A stretch of DNA of 13,496 bases from QZKY01 sp964488675 (GTDB taxonomy: Bacteria; Pseudomonadota; Gammaproteobacteria; Burkholderiales; Burkholderiaceae_D). The translations under genes were made by a program, and so were the position numbers. The notes below the pieces were generated by a model. The model searched no databases. It was not told the DNA's origin and saw nothing but the letters and a program-made list of their open reading frames with translations. The stretch's first letter is position 1. Each line of letters begins with the position of its first letter. This document shows positions 7,434 through 13,496 of this stretch, piece after piece. The DNA lies in contig CAZAWA010000060.1 of the NCBI GenBank assembly GCA_964488675.1, positions 1 through 13,496 on the forward strand. The letters run 5' to 3'.

Positions 7434-8836
7434 TGCAAAAACGCCCGCAGATCACGATTAAGGAATCCGTGCGCAAGTCGAGTGGAACACGACACCGGCG
7501 TTCGAGCCGCCCCTCATCCGATCCACAAACTGAGCTGAAGCCCGATTCGCTCGCATTCAGTCTCTTGGGTGCTGCGCAGGCCGTTGCGCAGGTGAGAGGC
7601 GGCATGGCACTGCCGCAGGCTTTGGCGCGCGTGTTCGCGCAGACGAAGGCACTGCCGCAAGCGCGAGGCGCGATGCAGGACATTGCCTACCGGACGATGC
7701 GTCAGCTCGGGATGGCGGAGACCCTGCTGTCGCGACTGGCCAGCAAGGCGCCAGAGCCAGCGTTGCTGCACGGGCTGTTGTGCTGTGCATGCAGTTTGCT
7801 GTTGCATCCGGCCGATGCGGATGACGGCAAGTCTTACGAGGCATTTACCGTGGTTGATCAGGCCGTGACGGCGGCGTCCTCCGACCTGACGGTTGCACAT
7901 GCCAAGGGGATGGTGAATGCCGTTTTGCGCCGCTTTCTGCGCGAGCGCGATGCACTGGTTGAGGTGGCGCAGGCCAATCCGGTCGCCAAATGGAATTATC
8001 CGGCATGGTGGATTGATGCCGTCAGGGTCGCATACCCGCGCGACTGGCAATCCATTCTGCAGGCCGGCAATGTGCCGCCGCCTCTGACCCTGCGTGTGAA
8101 TGTCCGCAAGACCACGGTGGACGAATACTTGCGCACACTGGCAGCTGTCGGGATGGTGGCTTCACAGATTGGACCGTTCGCGGTTCGTCTGGATCGTCCG
8201 GTGCCGGTCGAGCGGATCCCCGGTTTTGCCGATGGCTTTGTGTCGGTGCAGGATGCCGCAGCGCAACTGGCATCGCCCCTGCTGGATGTGCACGATGGCA
8301 TGCGCGTGCTGGATGCGTGTGCTGCGCCCGGCGGCAAAACCGGCCATATCCTGGAATCAGCGAGTGTGGACTTGCTGGCGCTGGACGCCGATGCGAACCG
8401 CATCCCGCGCATCGAAGAAAACCTGCATCGCCTGCAACTGACCGCCAGGCTTATGACTTGCGATGCATCCCGCCAGGACTGGTGGGATGGGCAATTGTTT
8501 GACCGGATTCTGGCCGATGTACCGTGTACCGCCTCTGGCATCGTGCGACGGCATCCGGATATCCGCTGGCTGCGGCGCAAGGGAGACGCCCGCCAGCTTG
8601 CAACACTTTCGGCACAAATTCTCGACAATCTTTGGCAGATGCTGTGTCCGGGTGGTAAATTGCTCTTTGTGACCTGTTCCGTCTGGCCGCAGGAGTCTGA
8701 AGCGCAGGCGGCAGCATTCGCCGTGCGCCACGAGGCGATACGGCTGGAGGCACCCGGACAATTGCTGCCTGTCGCCGATGCGACGCATGATCGTGACGGC
8801 TTGTTTTATGCGCTCTTTCAAAAGCCGCAGGCTTGA
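7433..8836 (+). CDS. rsmB: 16S rRNA (cytosine-967-C5)-methyltransferase RsmB
   Basis: RsmB (Sun/Fmu) methylates C967 of 16S rRNA with S-adenosylmethionine. From ATG 7433 the protein is 467 residues. A basic, disordered-looking N-terminal ~37 residues precede a NusB-like RNA-binding domain (~38-175). The Rossmann methyltransferase domain follows, with SAM motif I ACAAPGGKT (295-303), motif IV VPCTASG with Cys365, and motif VI VTCS with Cys415; these are the two cysteines of the m5C mechanism, Cys415 by family analogy the nucleophile. The ATG shares one base with the trpE stop (TGATG), pointing to translational coupling. A GTG at 7469, preceded by AAGGA at a good distance, could instead be the start and would remove the first 12 residues. 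DUF4390 and the ntrY-like kinase follow, a grouping familiar from betaproteobacteria. Confidence 0.95.
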   Translation: MQKRPQITIKESVRKSSGTRHRRSSRPSSDPQTELKPDSLAFSLLGAAQAVAQVRGGMALPQALARVFAQTKALPQARGAMQDIAYRTMRQLGMAETLLSRLASKAPEPALLHGLLCCACSLLLHPADADDGKSYEAFTVVDQAVTAASSDLTVAHAKGMVNAVLRRFLRERDALVEVAQANPVAKWNYPAWWIDAVRVAYPRDWQSILQAGNVPPPLTLRVNVRKTTVDEYLRTLAAVGMVASQIGPFAVRLDRPVPVERIPGFADGFVSVQDAAAQLASPLLDVHDGMRVLDACAAPGGKTGHILESASVDLLALDADANRIPRIEENLHRLQLTARLMTCDASRQDWWDGQLFDRILADVPCTASGIVRRHPDIRWLRRKGDARQLATLSAQILDNLWQMLCPGGKLLFVTCSVWPQESEAQAAAFAVRHEAIRLEAPGQLLPVADATHDRDGLFYALFQKPQA

Positions 8837-8866
8837 CGCAAGAGCTTGACGCCAATTTTTTCTTAC

Positions 8867-9442
8867 ATGCCGGTGACGCGACGACTCTTTAAACTGTGGA
8901 TTTTATGCATGGCGCTGACGCTGATGCATTTTCCATCGTTTGCAGCTGAAGGCAGCATCGAAGTCGAGAAAGCGGAAATTCAGGTGACGGATGAAGGCTA
9001 CAGGCTTTCGACAGGTTTTACATTTGACCTGACGCCAGGGCTGGAAAACGCCCTTTCACACGGCGTTCCGCTTTATTTCACGACGGATGTAGAAATGGCG
9101 CGCCCGCGTTGGTACTGGCTGGATGAGAAGGCGGTCGATAGCAAACAGTCGATACGGATTTCATACAATGTCCTGACACGACAATACACGGCGTCGATTG
9201 CCGGCGGCTTGCAGCAGCACTATCGGACACTGGATGAGGCGCTGTCACTGGTTCGACGCCCGCCGCGCTGGGTCGTGGCCGAAAAGGGAAGGCTGATCGC
9301 GGGCGAGACCTACGCTGTAGCCGTGCGCCTCAGGCTGGATATTTCCCAGTTGCCCAAGCCCTTTCAGGTCAATGCAATCAACAACCGCGACTGGCGCTTG
9401 TCATCCGACTGGAAACGCTTTTCGTACACGGCGGAAAGGTGA
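8867..9442 (+). CDS. Secreted DUF4390-family protein
   Basis: This 191-residue protein of unknown function is predicted to be exported: basic start (MPVTRRLFK), hydrophobic core LWILCMALTLMHF and a likely signal-peptidase I site after S-F-A-A near residue 22. The mature part is mostly beta-strand-like, with GYRLSTGFTFDLTPGLENALSHG, VPLYFTTDVEM, WYWLDEK and a Tyr/Arg-rich middle ending in YTAER. I recognise the pattern as DUF4390, usually encoded between rsmB and an NtrY-like kinase, as here. That placement hints at a periplasmic role linked to the kinase, which is inference. I chose ATG 8867 because it starts the signal peptide cleanly; a TTG at 8846 would add seven residues. Neither has a good ribosome-binding site. 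The rsmB stop is 30 bp upstream. Confidence 0.85.
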   Translation: MPVTRRLFKLWILCMALTLMHFPSFAAEGSIEVEKAEIQVTDEGYRLSTGFTFDLTPGLENALSHGVPLYFTTDVEMARPRWYWLDEKAVDSKQSIRISYNVLTRQYTASIAGGLQQHYRTLDEALSLVRRPPRWVVAEKGRLIAGETYAVAVRLRLDISQLPKPFQVNAINNRDWRLSSDWKRFSYTAER

Positions 9443-9486
9443 TGGCATGCCGTTTCGCAGCGCCCCGCAACATGCCGGCATTATCG

Positions 9487-9492
9487 AAGGAG
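9487..9492 (+). promoter_or_regulatory. Ribosome-binding site fixing the GTG start of the ntrY-like gene
   Basis: AAGGAG lies 7 bases before the GTG at 9500. It is one of the strongest Shine-Dalgarno sequences in the window and is the reason to accept a GTG start; no ATG with a comparable site lies nearby. Confidence 0.8.
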
Positions 9493-9499
9493 TAGGCAA

Positions 9500-11749
9500 G
9501 TGACCAGGTTGCTCCGCTACATGCTGGTTGTGGGCGGTGCCATCATGGGCATCCTGCTTTTCCTTCTCGCTTCGGCGTCTGACAATTCTGCCTTTTTCGA
9601 TGAGCACTACTCCTGGCTGCTTGGCCTGAATCTGCTGGTGGCGATGGCGCTGCTGGTATTGATTGGCGTGCTGCTGGTACGACTGGTCCGCCGCTACCGG
9701 CGTGGCAAGTTCGGTTCCCGGCTGATGGCGAGGCTGGTGCTGCTGTTTGCAGCGATTGGCATTTTGCCCGGTATCGTGATTTACGCGGTGTCAGTTCAGT
9801 TTGTTTCGCGATCGATTGAATCCTGGTTCGATGTGCGCGTGGAGTCGGCGCTGGATGCGGGCGTGAAGCTGGGGCAGGTCGTGCTTGATTCTTCGCTGGC
9901 GGATCTGAATGCCAGGGCAAATCGCATGGCGAAGGATCTGGCCGATCTGGCCCCTTCCGCGCAGACCGCCAAACTGGCCGAACTGATCGACGAAAGCCGG
10001 TCGCAGGAAGCCGTGGTTGTCACGGCCAGCGGAAATGCCGTCGCCAGCGCTGGCGGCCAGCAGTCGCGGCTAATGTCCGACATGCCCACGCCGGCCATGC
10101 TGCTGCAGGCGCAAATGTCATCCGGTTTTTCGACGCTCGAGGGCGGCACGGATCCGGATGGCAGCGGCCCGCTGGTGGCGCCTCCGCTGCGCTTGCGGGT
10201 CGTCGTTGCCATTCCTGGTGTGGCTCCCGGGCTTTCATTGCAAGGCGAGTCGCGCTTTCTGCAACTCATGCAACCGCTGCCCAGGCATCTGGCGGCCAAT
10301 GCGGAATCCTTGCGCGCTGCCTACAGCGAGTACAAGACGCGCTCCATCAGTCGCACCGGCCTGCGCAAAATTTATCTGGTGACACTGTCGCTCACCCTGC
10401 TGCTGGCCATCTTCGGCGCAGTCGCCAGCGCGTTCATGATCGCGGGCAATCTTGCCCGCCCGTTGCTGCTGCTGGCGCAGGGTACGAAGGCGGTGGCCGA
10501 GGGCGATTTGTCGCCGCGCCCCATCATCGCCAGCCCGGATGAGCTGGGGTTGCTGACACAGTCATTCAACACGATGACGCGACAATTGTCCGATGCGCGC
10601 ACGATGGCCGAGCGCAGCCGTTCCGAGCTGGAAAACGCCAAAATATACCTCGAGTCGGTGCTTGGCAACATGTCGGCCGGCGTGATGGTGCTTGACAGCG
10701 AGTTTCGGCTGGTGAGCTGCAACGAATCGGTGGAGCGCATTCTCCAGCATGACATGCAGCCCCATATCGGACAGCCGCTGGCCTCCATCGATGGACTGAC
10801 GCCGTTTGCCATCGCCGTATCCAAGGCTTTTTCCGAGCAAAGTGCGCAAACCGCTGCGAGAACCAGGATCGAAGACTTGCACTGGCAGAAGCAAATCGAA
10901 ATTCCGCGAGCGACGGACGATCCGGAAGAGTCCGACCACGCGATCACTTTGCTGGCTCGCGGCTCGCGCCTGCCGGTAAAAGAAGGCATCGGCAGCATTG
11001 TCGTGTTTGATGACATTTCCGATGTAATTTCTGCACAGCGCTCGATTGCCTGGGGTGAGGTGGCTCGCCGCCTCGCGCATGAAATTAAAAATCCGCTGAC
11101 ACCGATCCAGCTTTCCGCCGAACGGCTGCAAATGAAGCTCGAGGGCAAGCTCGGTGAACAGGAAGTGGCGATTCTGAACAAAAGCACCGCCACCATCGTG
11201 AATCAGGTCGAATCCATGAAGCGCATGGTGGACGATTTCCGGGATTACGCAAAAACGCCGCCTGCCGTGATGGAGCCGCTAGATTTGAACGCATTGATCG
11301 AGGAAGTGACACATCTGTATACCGGCGGTGATACGCGGAGTGCGATTCGAACGGCGCTTGCCCCGGATTTGCCGCTGGTGCTGGGTGATGAAATCCAGTT
11401 GCGCCAGATCATTCACAATTTATTGCAAAACGCGCAGGATGCGGTCAGCGATCGCGCATTGGACGAGCAGCAGATTGAAGTCGTTACCGAGGTGATTCGC
11501 TACCAGGATTCAGACAGCAAGGAGCGCGAAGCAGTCCGGTTTACCGTGGCAGACAATGGTTCCGGGTTTGCGCCCCGGATACTGGCGCGGGCTTTCGAGC
11601 CCTATGTCACCTCCAAGTCGCGCGGCACGGGGCTGGGACTGGCGATGGTGAAGAAAATCATAGACGAGCACAAGGGACGGATCGATATCCAGAACCGGGC
11701 GGATGCGGCAGGTGCCAAGGTGTCAATCTTGCTGTTAAAGTTGGCATGA
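9500..11749 (+). CDS. ntrY: NtrY-type membrane sensor histidine kinase
   Basis: This 749-residue inner-membrane kinase has the NtrY layout. Three hydrophobic segments lie near the N-terminus (about 8-25, 39-61 and 77-98). A periplasmic region of ~190 residues (about 100-289) and a fourth membrane helix (291-315) follow. Then come a HAMP domain (about 317-370), a PAS-like domain (about 382-505), HisKA with LAHEIKNPLTP and phosphoacceptor His527, and HATPase_c with N-box NLLQNAQDA (Asn644), G1 DNGSGF (685-690) and G2 GTGLGL (709-714). All catalytic elements are intact. The GTG start is fixed by AAGGAG at 9487. The partner is presumably the response regulator at 11908. NtrY homologues have been linked to nitrogen, redox and envelope signals; the signal here is unknown. 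The C-terminal HATPase is complete and ends in ILLLKLA. Confidence 0.93.
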   Translation: MTRLLRYMLVVGGAIMGILLFLLASASDNSAFFDEHYSWLLGLNLLVAMALLVLIGVLLVRLVRRYRRGKFGSRLMARLVLLFAAIGILPGIVIYAVSVQFVSRSIESWFDVRVESALDAGVKLGQVVLDSSLADLNARANRMAKDLADLAPSAQTAKLAELIDESRSQEAVVVTASGNAVASAGGQQSRLMSDMPTPAMLLQAQMSSGFSTLEGGTDPDGSGPLVAPPLRLRVVVAIPGVAPGLSLQGESRFLQLMQPLPRHLAANAESLRAAYSEYKTRSISRTGLRKIYLVTLSLTLLLAIFGAVASAFMIAGNLARPLLLLAQGTKAVAEGDLSPRPIIASPDELGLLTQSFNTMTRQLSDARTMAERSRSELENAKIYLESVLGNMSAGVMVLDSEFRLVSCNESVERILQHDMQPHIGQPLASIDGLTPFAIAVSKAFSEQSAQTAARTRIEDLHWQKQIEIPRATDDPEESDHAITLLARGSRLPVKEGIGSIVVFDDISDVISAQRSIAWGEVARRLAHEIKNPLTPIQLSAERLQMKLEGKLGEQEVAILNKSTATIVNQVESMKRMVDDFRDYAKTPPAVMEPLDLNALIEEVTHLYTGGDTRSAIRTALAPDLPLVLGDEIQLRQIIHNLLQNAQDAVSDRALDEQQIEVVTEVIRYQDSDSKEREAVRFTVADNGSGFAPRILARAFEPYVTSKSRGTGLGLAMVKKIIDEHKGRIDIQNRADAAGAKVSILLLKLA

Positions 11750-11907
11750 ATTCCAATTCGAGATTCCCCCGTGACTTGATTGTTTTGCTTTGCCGCAAAG
11801 TATGTGCTTCTGTGCTCGTCTTTGCGCCATGAATGATTTCGAAATGGAATATTTTGGTACATAATGCCAGACATGCAGGTGTTGAGGCTTTTTGAAGGCG
11901 GGTTTAC
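11750..11907 (+). promoter_or_regulatory. 158-bp kinase-regulator gap with a weak promoter candidate
   Basis: Two-component pairs normally touch or overlap; here 158 bp lie between the kinase stop and the regulator start. The gap has a perfect palindrome ATTTCGAAAT (11836-11845) and a small inverted repeat CTTTG-CCG-CAAAG without a T-run. CATAAT (11860-11865) lies 17 bp after TTTCGA (11837-11842). The -35 matches only 3 of 6 consensus bases, so the promoter call is weak. The gap suggests the regulator can be transcribed on its own. Confidence 0.25.
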
Positions 11908-12630
11908 ATGGCGAATATCCTGGTAGTTGATGATGAGATGGGCATCCGTGAGTTGCTCCTGGAAATACTGAGCGACGAAGGGCATGTGGTAATCACAGCA
12001 GAAAACGCCCGACAGGCACGAGATGTAAGGGCGAATGGGGCGCCGGATCTTGTGTTGCTGGATATCTGGATGCCGGATACCGATGGTGTCACCCTGCTGA
12101 AGGAATGGCAGCGGGACGGTTTGCTGACCATGCCGGTCATCATGATGTCGGGTCACGCGACGATTGACACCGCAGTCGAGGCCACGCGCATTGGCGCACT
12201 CAATTTCCTGGAAAAACCCATCGCTTTGCAAAAGCTGCTCAAAGCAGTTCAGCAGGGCCTGACGCGCAGTCATGAGACCGTTCGCCATGCACAGCCCTTG
12301 CGGATGACGGGGTCGTCGGCAGATGATCGCGGCGCGCTTAACGCTGCCGCCTCGTCAGTTCCCGCATCATCGAGCCAGATACCGCAGCAGACGGCCAATG
12401 TCGGCGCGCAGCAGGCGCCTGCGCTGCACTCCTTCAGCCTGTCATTCGACATGCCGCTGCGCGAGGCGCGCGACACCTTCGAACGGGTGTACTTCGAACA
12501 TCATCTCGTACGCGAAGGCGGCAGCATGACGCGCGTCGCCGAAAAAACCGGCCTTGAGCGCACCCACCTTTATCGCAAGCTCAAGCAGCTCGGCGTCGAA
12601 CCCATCAAGGCGGCGCGAAAAGGCGAATGA
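11908..12630 (+). CDS. NtrX-like response regulator lacking the AAA+ domain (receiver plus Fis-type HTH)
   Basis: This 240-residue cytoplasmic regulator is probably phosphorylated by the upstream NtrY-like kinase. The receiver domain (about 1-120) is complete: acidic pair Asp8-Asp9, phosphoacceptor Asp52 in LLDIWMP, Ser81 and Lys103 in LEKP. A low-complexity Ala/Ser/Gln linker (about 125-172) follows, then a Fis-type helix-turn-helix (about 185-232) with MTRVAEKTGLERTHLYRKLKQL. The sigma-54-activating AAA+ domain of canonical NtrX/NtrC, some 240 residues with GAFTGA and Walker motifs, is absent. There is no frameshift or leftover fragment, so the short form looks native. It should bind DNA and act without sigma-54 ATPase activity, like the receiver-Fis PrrA/ActR class. 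AAGG lies about ten bases before the ATG. Whether it should be called NtrX is a matter of naming, so I give no symbol. Confidence 0.88.
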   Translation: MANILVVDDEMGIRELLLEILSDEGHVVITAENARQARDVRANGAPDLVLLDIWMPDTDGVTLLKEWQRDGLLTMPVIMMSGHATIDTAVEATRIGALNFLEKPIALQKLLKAVQQGLTRSHETVRHAQPLRMTGSSADDRGALNAAASSVPASSSQIPQQTANVGAQQAPALHSFSLSFDMPLREARDTFERVYFEHHLVREGGSMTRVAEKTGLERTHLYRKLKQLGVEPIKAARKGE

Positions 12631-12650
12631 TAGGATCGTCGATTTAATCC

Positions 12651-13043
12651 ATGCAGGCGACAGTGATTAAATCAGTGCTTCCCATGGTCACGCTTGTCAC
12701 GCTGGTCGTGGACGGCGATGCTGGCACGAGAGAGACAACTATCACTGCGCAGCTTGCCGGGTTGCAGCAGTCAGGTGCAAATTGCGCTGCCATCCTGGAA
12801 GGTTTGCCGGACAATACGGCGCATTTCGATCAAGCTGTTCGTGTGGCGCGGATTGCGCCCGGCTGTCCTTGCTGCACGGGCAACCTGACGATGCAGGTGA
12901 CGCTCAACCGCCTGTTGCGCAAGCCACCCTCGCACCTGTTCATCAGCATTGCCGACGCTGCACACCTCGATGCCATACGCCATTTTTTGACGCAGCCGCC
13001 CTATGACGGGCTGCTGCAGTTGACCGACACACTCTCGATGTAA
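12651..13043 (+). CDS. Small CobW-like protein with GCxCC motif and degenerate Walker A
   Basis: A 130-residue protein that I recognise only as CobW/COG0523-like. The N-terminus runs VTLVTLVVDGDAGTRETT (13-30), where a P-loop GTPase would have GxxGxGKTT; here the Gly-Lys is replaced by Arg-Glu, so nucleotide binding by this loop is doubtful. The metal-binding motif of the family is kept as G71-C-P-C-C75, followed by a hydrophobic LFISIADAAHLDAIRHFL segment (96-113) and PPYDGLLQLTD. Known family members are 300-400 residues, so this is short and lacks the other G motifs and the C-terminal domain. The start is uncertain: ATG 12651 has AGGA 15 bases upstream, and an internal ATG at 12684 would start just before the degenerate loop. 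It sits 20 bp after the response regulator and 27 bp before the aldo/keto reductase. It could be a degraded or repurposed metallochaperone. Confidence 0.65.
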   Translation: MQATVIKSVLPMVTLVTLVVDGDAGTRETTITAQLAGLQQSGANCAAILEGLPDNTAHFDQAVRVARIAPGCPCCTGNLTMQVTLNRLLRKPPSHLFISIADAAHLDAIRHFLTQPPYDGLLQLTDTLSM

Positions 13044-13059
13044 GCTTCGACTTTTCTGA

Positions 13060-13065
13060 AAGGAG
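13060..13065 (+). promoter_or_regulatory. Ribosome-binding site of the aldo/keto reductase gene
   Basis: AAGGAG lies 5 bases before the ATG at 13071, a near-ideal Shine-Dalgarno that fixes the start. Confidence 0.8.
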
Positions 13066-13070
13066 CAAGG

Positions 13071-13496
13071 ATGCAATTCGTCAATCTCGGCCCGACCGGC
13101 CTCAAGGTATCCCGCATCTGCCTCGGCATGATGACCTACGGCTCAAAGCAATGGCGCCCCTGGGTGCTGGAAGAGGATGAGGCGCATCCGTTTGTGCGGC
13201 GCGCGGTTGAGGCCGGCATCAATTTCTTCGATACCGCCAACATGTATTCGAACGGCGTGTGCGAAATCATTACCGGCAAGCTGCTGAAGGAATATGCCCA
13301 GCGCGACGAAGTGGTGATCGCGACCAAGGTGTTTTTCGGCGTATCCGAAGACCTGAGCGTCGATGCGCCGACCGCCAGGGGCAAGTTCCATCCCAACGCC
13401 AGCGGCCTCTCGCGCAAGCACATCATGCATGCGATCGATGCCTCGCTGCGGCGGCTTGGAGTGGAGCGCATCGACCTGTACCAGATCCACCGGCAT
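13071..13496 (+). CDS. Aldo/keto reductase, YajO-like (N-terminal 142 residues, cut by window edge)
   Basis: NAD(P)H-dependent reductase of the aldo/keto reductase superfamily, a cytoplasmic TIM barrel. The plus-strand frame opens at ATG 13071 behind a strong AAGGAG and stays open to the right edge, 142 codons of an expected ~320-350. The N-terminal part follows the family: LGPTGLKVSRICLGMMTYGS (6-25), then FFDTANMYSNG with Asp54 and Tyr59, VVIATKVFF with Lys86, and the SLRRLGVERIDLYQIHRH stretch (125-142) with His140. All four residues of the Asp-Tyr-Lys-His catalytic tetrad are therefore present. The opening resembles E. coli YajO, and the insertion around 90-113 is also typical of that branch. 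Substrate cannot be told from sequence. It lies 27 bp after the CobW-like gene, and may share its transcript. Confidence 0.93.
   Translation, partial: MQFVNLGPTGLKVSRICLGMMTYGSKQWRPWVLEEDEAHPFVRRAVEAGINFFDTANMYSNGVCEIITGKLLKEYAQRDEVVIATKVFFGVSEDLSVDAPTARGKFHPNASGLSRKHIMHAIDASLRRLGVERIDLYQIHRH

Noticed and set aside
9443..9499. Repeated CATGCCG and the palindrome ATGCCGGCAT before the ntrY-like gene, considered as a terminator or REP element
   Set aside because: No T-run follows, and no second copy of the palindrome was noticed in the window.
10372..11196. 274-codon minus-strand open frame inside the ntrY-like gene
   Set aside because: It is antisense to the HAMP, PAS and HisKA coding region; composition is Ser/Arg-rich as in shadow frames, with no domain or ribosome-binding site.
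11846..11861. Sigma-54 (-24/-12) promoter before the response regulator
   Set aside because: The GG and GC/GG dinucleotides are spaced 8 bases apart, not the required 10, and the -12 TTGC is absent.
11829..11864. 11-codon frame upstream of the response regulator, considered as a leader peptide
   Set aside because: No ribosome-binding site, no amino-acid bias and no following terminator-like hairpin.

Overview
The window comes from a moderately GC-rich betaproteobacterium, most likely order Burkholderiales and plausibly family Oxalobacteraceae. That placement rests on protein character and on gene neighbourhoods I recognise (priA/hemE, rpe-gph-trpE, rsmB-DUF4390-ntrY-response regulator). No database search was possible. 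Almost everything is chromosomal housekeeping. I see no insertion sequence, prophage, CRISPR array, tRNA or rRNA.

Left part (1-4275), all on the minus strand and read right to left: mltA (lytic transglycosylase lipoprotein), a small DUF4404-type protein, hemE (uroporphyrinogen decarboxylase), then priA (replication-restart helicase, cut by the left edge). Between hemE and priA lies a 310-bp AT-rich non-coding stretch. It holds three DnaA-box-like 9-mers within 35 bp, a fourth box about 155 bp away and an exact IHF-consensus match. This is the most unexpected non-coding structure in the window and looks like a DnaA-binding locus.

Middle part (4276-7433), plus strand: rpe (pentose phosphate epimerase) and gph (phosphoglycolate phosphatase), coupled by an ATGA overlap. 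A 193-bp leader and trpE (anthranilate synthase component I) follow. The leader encodes an unannotated 28-residue peptide with four Trp codons (W-P-W-R-R-W-Q-S-W). Two mutually exclusive hairpins and a T-run follow it, so this is a classical trp attenuator. mltA and rpe diverge from a 104-bp gap whose centre carries -10-like elements on both strands.

Right part (7433-13496), plus strand: rsmB (16S rRNA m5C967 methyltransferase) starts on the trpE stop codon (TGATG). Next come a secreted DUF4390 protein, an NtrY-type membrane histidine kinase with a GTG start, and a response regulator made of a receiver and a Fis-type helix-turn-helix without the AAA+ domain of canonical NtrX. Then comes a small CobW-like protein that keeps a GCxCC metal-binding motif but has a broken Walker A. 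Last is a YajO-type aldo/keto reductase cut by the right edge. trpE is followed directly by rsmB, not trpG/trpD/trpC, so the partner subunit of anthranilate synthase must be encoded elsewhere.
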